NCBI RefSeq assembly: GCF_004770155.1
Contig: NZ_RQFA01000026.1
Location: 1 to 64,000 of the forward strand
Reading direction: 5' to 3'
Length of the DNA: 64,000 nt
Source: Leptospira gomenensis
GTDB taxonomy: Bacteria > Spirochaetota > Leptospiria > Leptospirales > Leptospiraceae
The notes below the pieces were generated by a model, which saw only the letters and a program-made list of their open reading frames with translations, was not told the origin of the DNA and did no database searches. Shown here in pieces: positions 62,936 through 64,000 of the stretch. Numbering within the stretch: the stretch's first letter is position 1; the number at the start of each line of letters is the position of its first letter. The translations under genes were made by a program, and so were the position numbers.

Positions 62936-63457
62936 ATGAAACTTTCGGAATTTTTTAAACGGACGAAAACGAGTCGAAACATAGGATATTTTCTCGTCGG
63001 TGCGATCTTGAGTCTATCGACGCAGGCTTGTATCCTTCCTCAGGAAAAAATTTATTCCGCGAATACCGGTCCCAGTCCGACCGATTTCGTCTATCGCGGG
63101 GATTTGGAAGGGCTCGAAAATTCGCTTCGATCCGGAAAGGGGGTCGATCAGCGCGATCCATTTTTTAGAAATTATACTCCGTTGATGGTCGCCGCGAGGG
63201 AGGGCGAGTATTTGATCGCGGAATTTTTAATACGAAAAGGCGCTGACGTCAACGCGAGAACCCGCGACGGACATACCGCTTTGATGATGGCTGCCTTTAA
63301 TCGTTATCCTCAAATCGTAAAACTGCTGATCCGTTCGGGCGCTGACGTCAACGCGTCAACAGTTCAGGGGCACACGGCGTGGACGGAAACCACATTAGAA
63401 GATTATAAAAAAGTGCAGGATATTCTTTCCGAATACGGCGCAGGTCCGAAACGATGA
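62936..63457 (+). CDS. Ankyrin-repeat lipoprotein
   Basis: 173 aa from the ATG at 62936 (GAGGTGGA before it). Lipobox STQAC (C32). Three ankyrin repeats (about 50-160): TPLMVAAREGEYLIAEFLIRKGADVN, then TALMMAAFNRYPQIVKLLIRSGADVN. An 18-base DNA copy GGCGCTGACGTCAACGCG recurs 99 bases apart (63239 and 63338), exactly one 33-residue repeat. Probably binds a partner in the periplasm. Stop overlaps the next start (ATGA). Confidence 0.85.
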   Translation: MKLSEFFKRTKTSRNIGYFLVGAILSLSTQACILPQEKIYSANTGPSPTDFVYRGDLEGLENSLRSGKGVDQRDPFFRNYTPLMVAAREGEYLIAEFLIRKGADVNARTRDGHTALMMAAFNRYPQIVKLLIRSGADVNASTVQGHTAWTETTLEDYKKVQDILSEYGAGPKR

Positions 63458-63822
63458 ACCGTTTAATAAGACTGTTTCCTTTTTTGTTGTTCCTATTTCT
63501 GCAATCCTGCGAAGTCGATACTTCCGGCTGCGAGAAAAACTGCGATATTCAATTTTCCACTTGTTTATTGGTCGCCGTAAACAACGGAACAGCCAATCAA
63601 TCATCGGCCGTCCCTTTTATCTGCTATCAGATTTGCGACAACTGTAAGGATAATTGTAAGGTTCGTAATTCCTCCGGAGGAAACAATCGTACGGGGACGA
63701 GAAGTACCGGTTCGGGTTCCGGAAGTCGAGGCGGAGGAAATGGCGGTGGTGGAGGCGGAAGCGGCGGAGGATCCGGAGGTCATGGAGGGGGAGGGCACGG
63801 AGGTGGCGGAATTGTCTTCTAA
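63454..63822 (+). CDS. Cys-rich lipoprotein with Gly-rich tail
   Basis: 122 aa. Lipobox LFLQSC (C19). A Cys cluster (GCEKNC, FSTC, FICYQICDNCKDNC) suggests a small disulfide fold. From about residue 80 the sequence is almost only Gly, Ser and His (GGHGGGGHGGGG), which could bind metal or be disordered. No family recognised. It overlaps the ankyrin lipoprotein start-to-stop and likely works with it. Confidence 0.65.
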   Translation: MNRLIRLFPFLLFLFLQSCEVDTSGCEKNCDIQFSTCLLVAVNNGTANQSSAVPFICYQICDNCKDNCKVRNSSGGNNRTGTRSTGSGSGSRGGGNGGGGGGSGGGSGGHGGGGHGGGGIVF

Positions 63823-64000
63823 CCGTATTTCCGCGCAAAACGAAAAACGAAACGATCGTAGGATGGAATCGGCCTTTCTATCTTTGGTGATCACTTGTAT
63901 CGTGACCAATCTTTTCTGTTCTTCCCTTTTACCGATGGAAAAAAGGAATTACCCTAAGGAAGTGTCGATGGAAAAAAATAGAACGCTGAGAGATTGGATT
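63803..64000 (+). CDS. Partial protein with membrane/lipoprotein N terminus
   Basis: Runs off the window end. I favour the GTG at 63803, overlapping the previous gene and preceded by GGGAGGG; an in-frame ATG at 63863 is the alternative. The predicted signal (SLVITCIVTNLFCSS) suggests a lipoprotein or anchor. Too short to identify. Confidence 0.4.
   Translation, partial: MAELSSNRISAQNEKRNDRRMESAFLSLVITCIVTNLFCSSLLPMEKRNYPKEVSMEKNRTLRDWI

Overview
The window reads as a chromosomal segment of a Leptospira species. The evidence is the gene content: many short spirochete-type lipoproteins (lax lipoboxes such as SFC, IRC, LNC), several conserved genes with no family outside leptospires that I recognise, a GldA/F/G-like ABC system next to mpl and pheS, and an A+T-leaning base composition (roughly low-to-mid 40s percent G+C by eye). 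I do not assign a species. I see no tRNA, rRNA, CRISPR array or intact insertion sequence.

Layout. 1-1998: the end of a broken RHS-repeat gene, then a divergent pair of a DAPG-hydrolase-like enzyme and a TetR regulator with two palindromic operators between them. 2214-9621: an accessory stretch with two large YceK-like/ankyrin lipoproteins (paralogues), a small lipoprotein, a two-gene insert on the other strand, and about 1.3 kb of decayed DNA holding gene relics and short repeats. 9622-13142: an unusual type IIA topoisomerase pair (B subunit plus a short A subunit). 13345-21358: a co-directional block with gltX, an RsbW-like kinase, a DUF455 diiron protein, lipoproteins, an orphan MotB-like protein and an M14-like peptidase. 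21419-25871: minus-strand aminotransferase, DUF2905, a secreted protein, and a GMC oxidoreductase with its Tat-exported small subunit. 25958-30852: ferredoxin, PAS histidine kinase plus response regulator, epimerase, isocitrate dehydrogenase. 31042-37259: minus-strand housekeeping (ndk, coaD, argG, a FabD-like transacylase) with hypothetical genes. 37519-40565: a membrane AraC regulator and a long-chain acyl-CoA synthetase. 40566-41690: a decayed intergenic region with regulatory palindromes and an AraC relic. 41691-49886: a tightly overlapping operon of the Gld-like ABC exporter, DUF4340, a membrane protein, mpl, pheS and a thioesterase. 49970-54093: a lipoprotein, gamma-glutamyltransferase and a lipoprotein metalloprotease, the last two behind strong 5'-UTR hairpins. 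54602-57639: a fatty-acid oxidation operon (3-hydroxyacyl-CoA dehydrogenase, thiolase, membrane protein). 58155-64000: a macro-domain relic, an exported protein, an M48/TPR protease, DUF4269, a LuxR-type membrane regulator, and an ankyrin/Cys-rich lipoprotein cluster running off the end.

How the parts fit: fadD (38658) and the dehydrogenase/thiolase operon (57639-54602) fit the leptospiral reliance on long-chain fatty acids as carbon source, and isocitrate dehydrogenase feeds the TCA cycle. mpl recycles murein peptides and shares an operon with the Gld-like exporter. The most interesting non-coding signals are a 13-bp perfect hairpin that buries the ribosome-binding site of the metalloprotease, paired operators upstream of the DAPG-hydrolase-like gene, a three-half-site operator ahead of the beta-oxidation operon, and a folded repeat region at 54346-54588.
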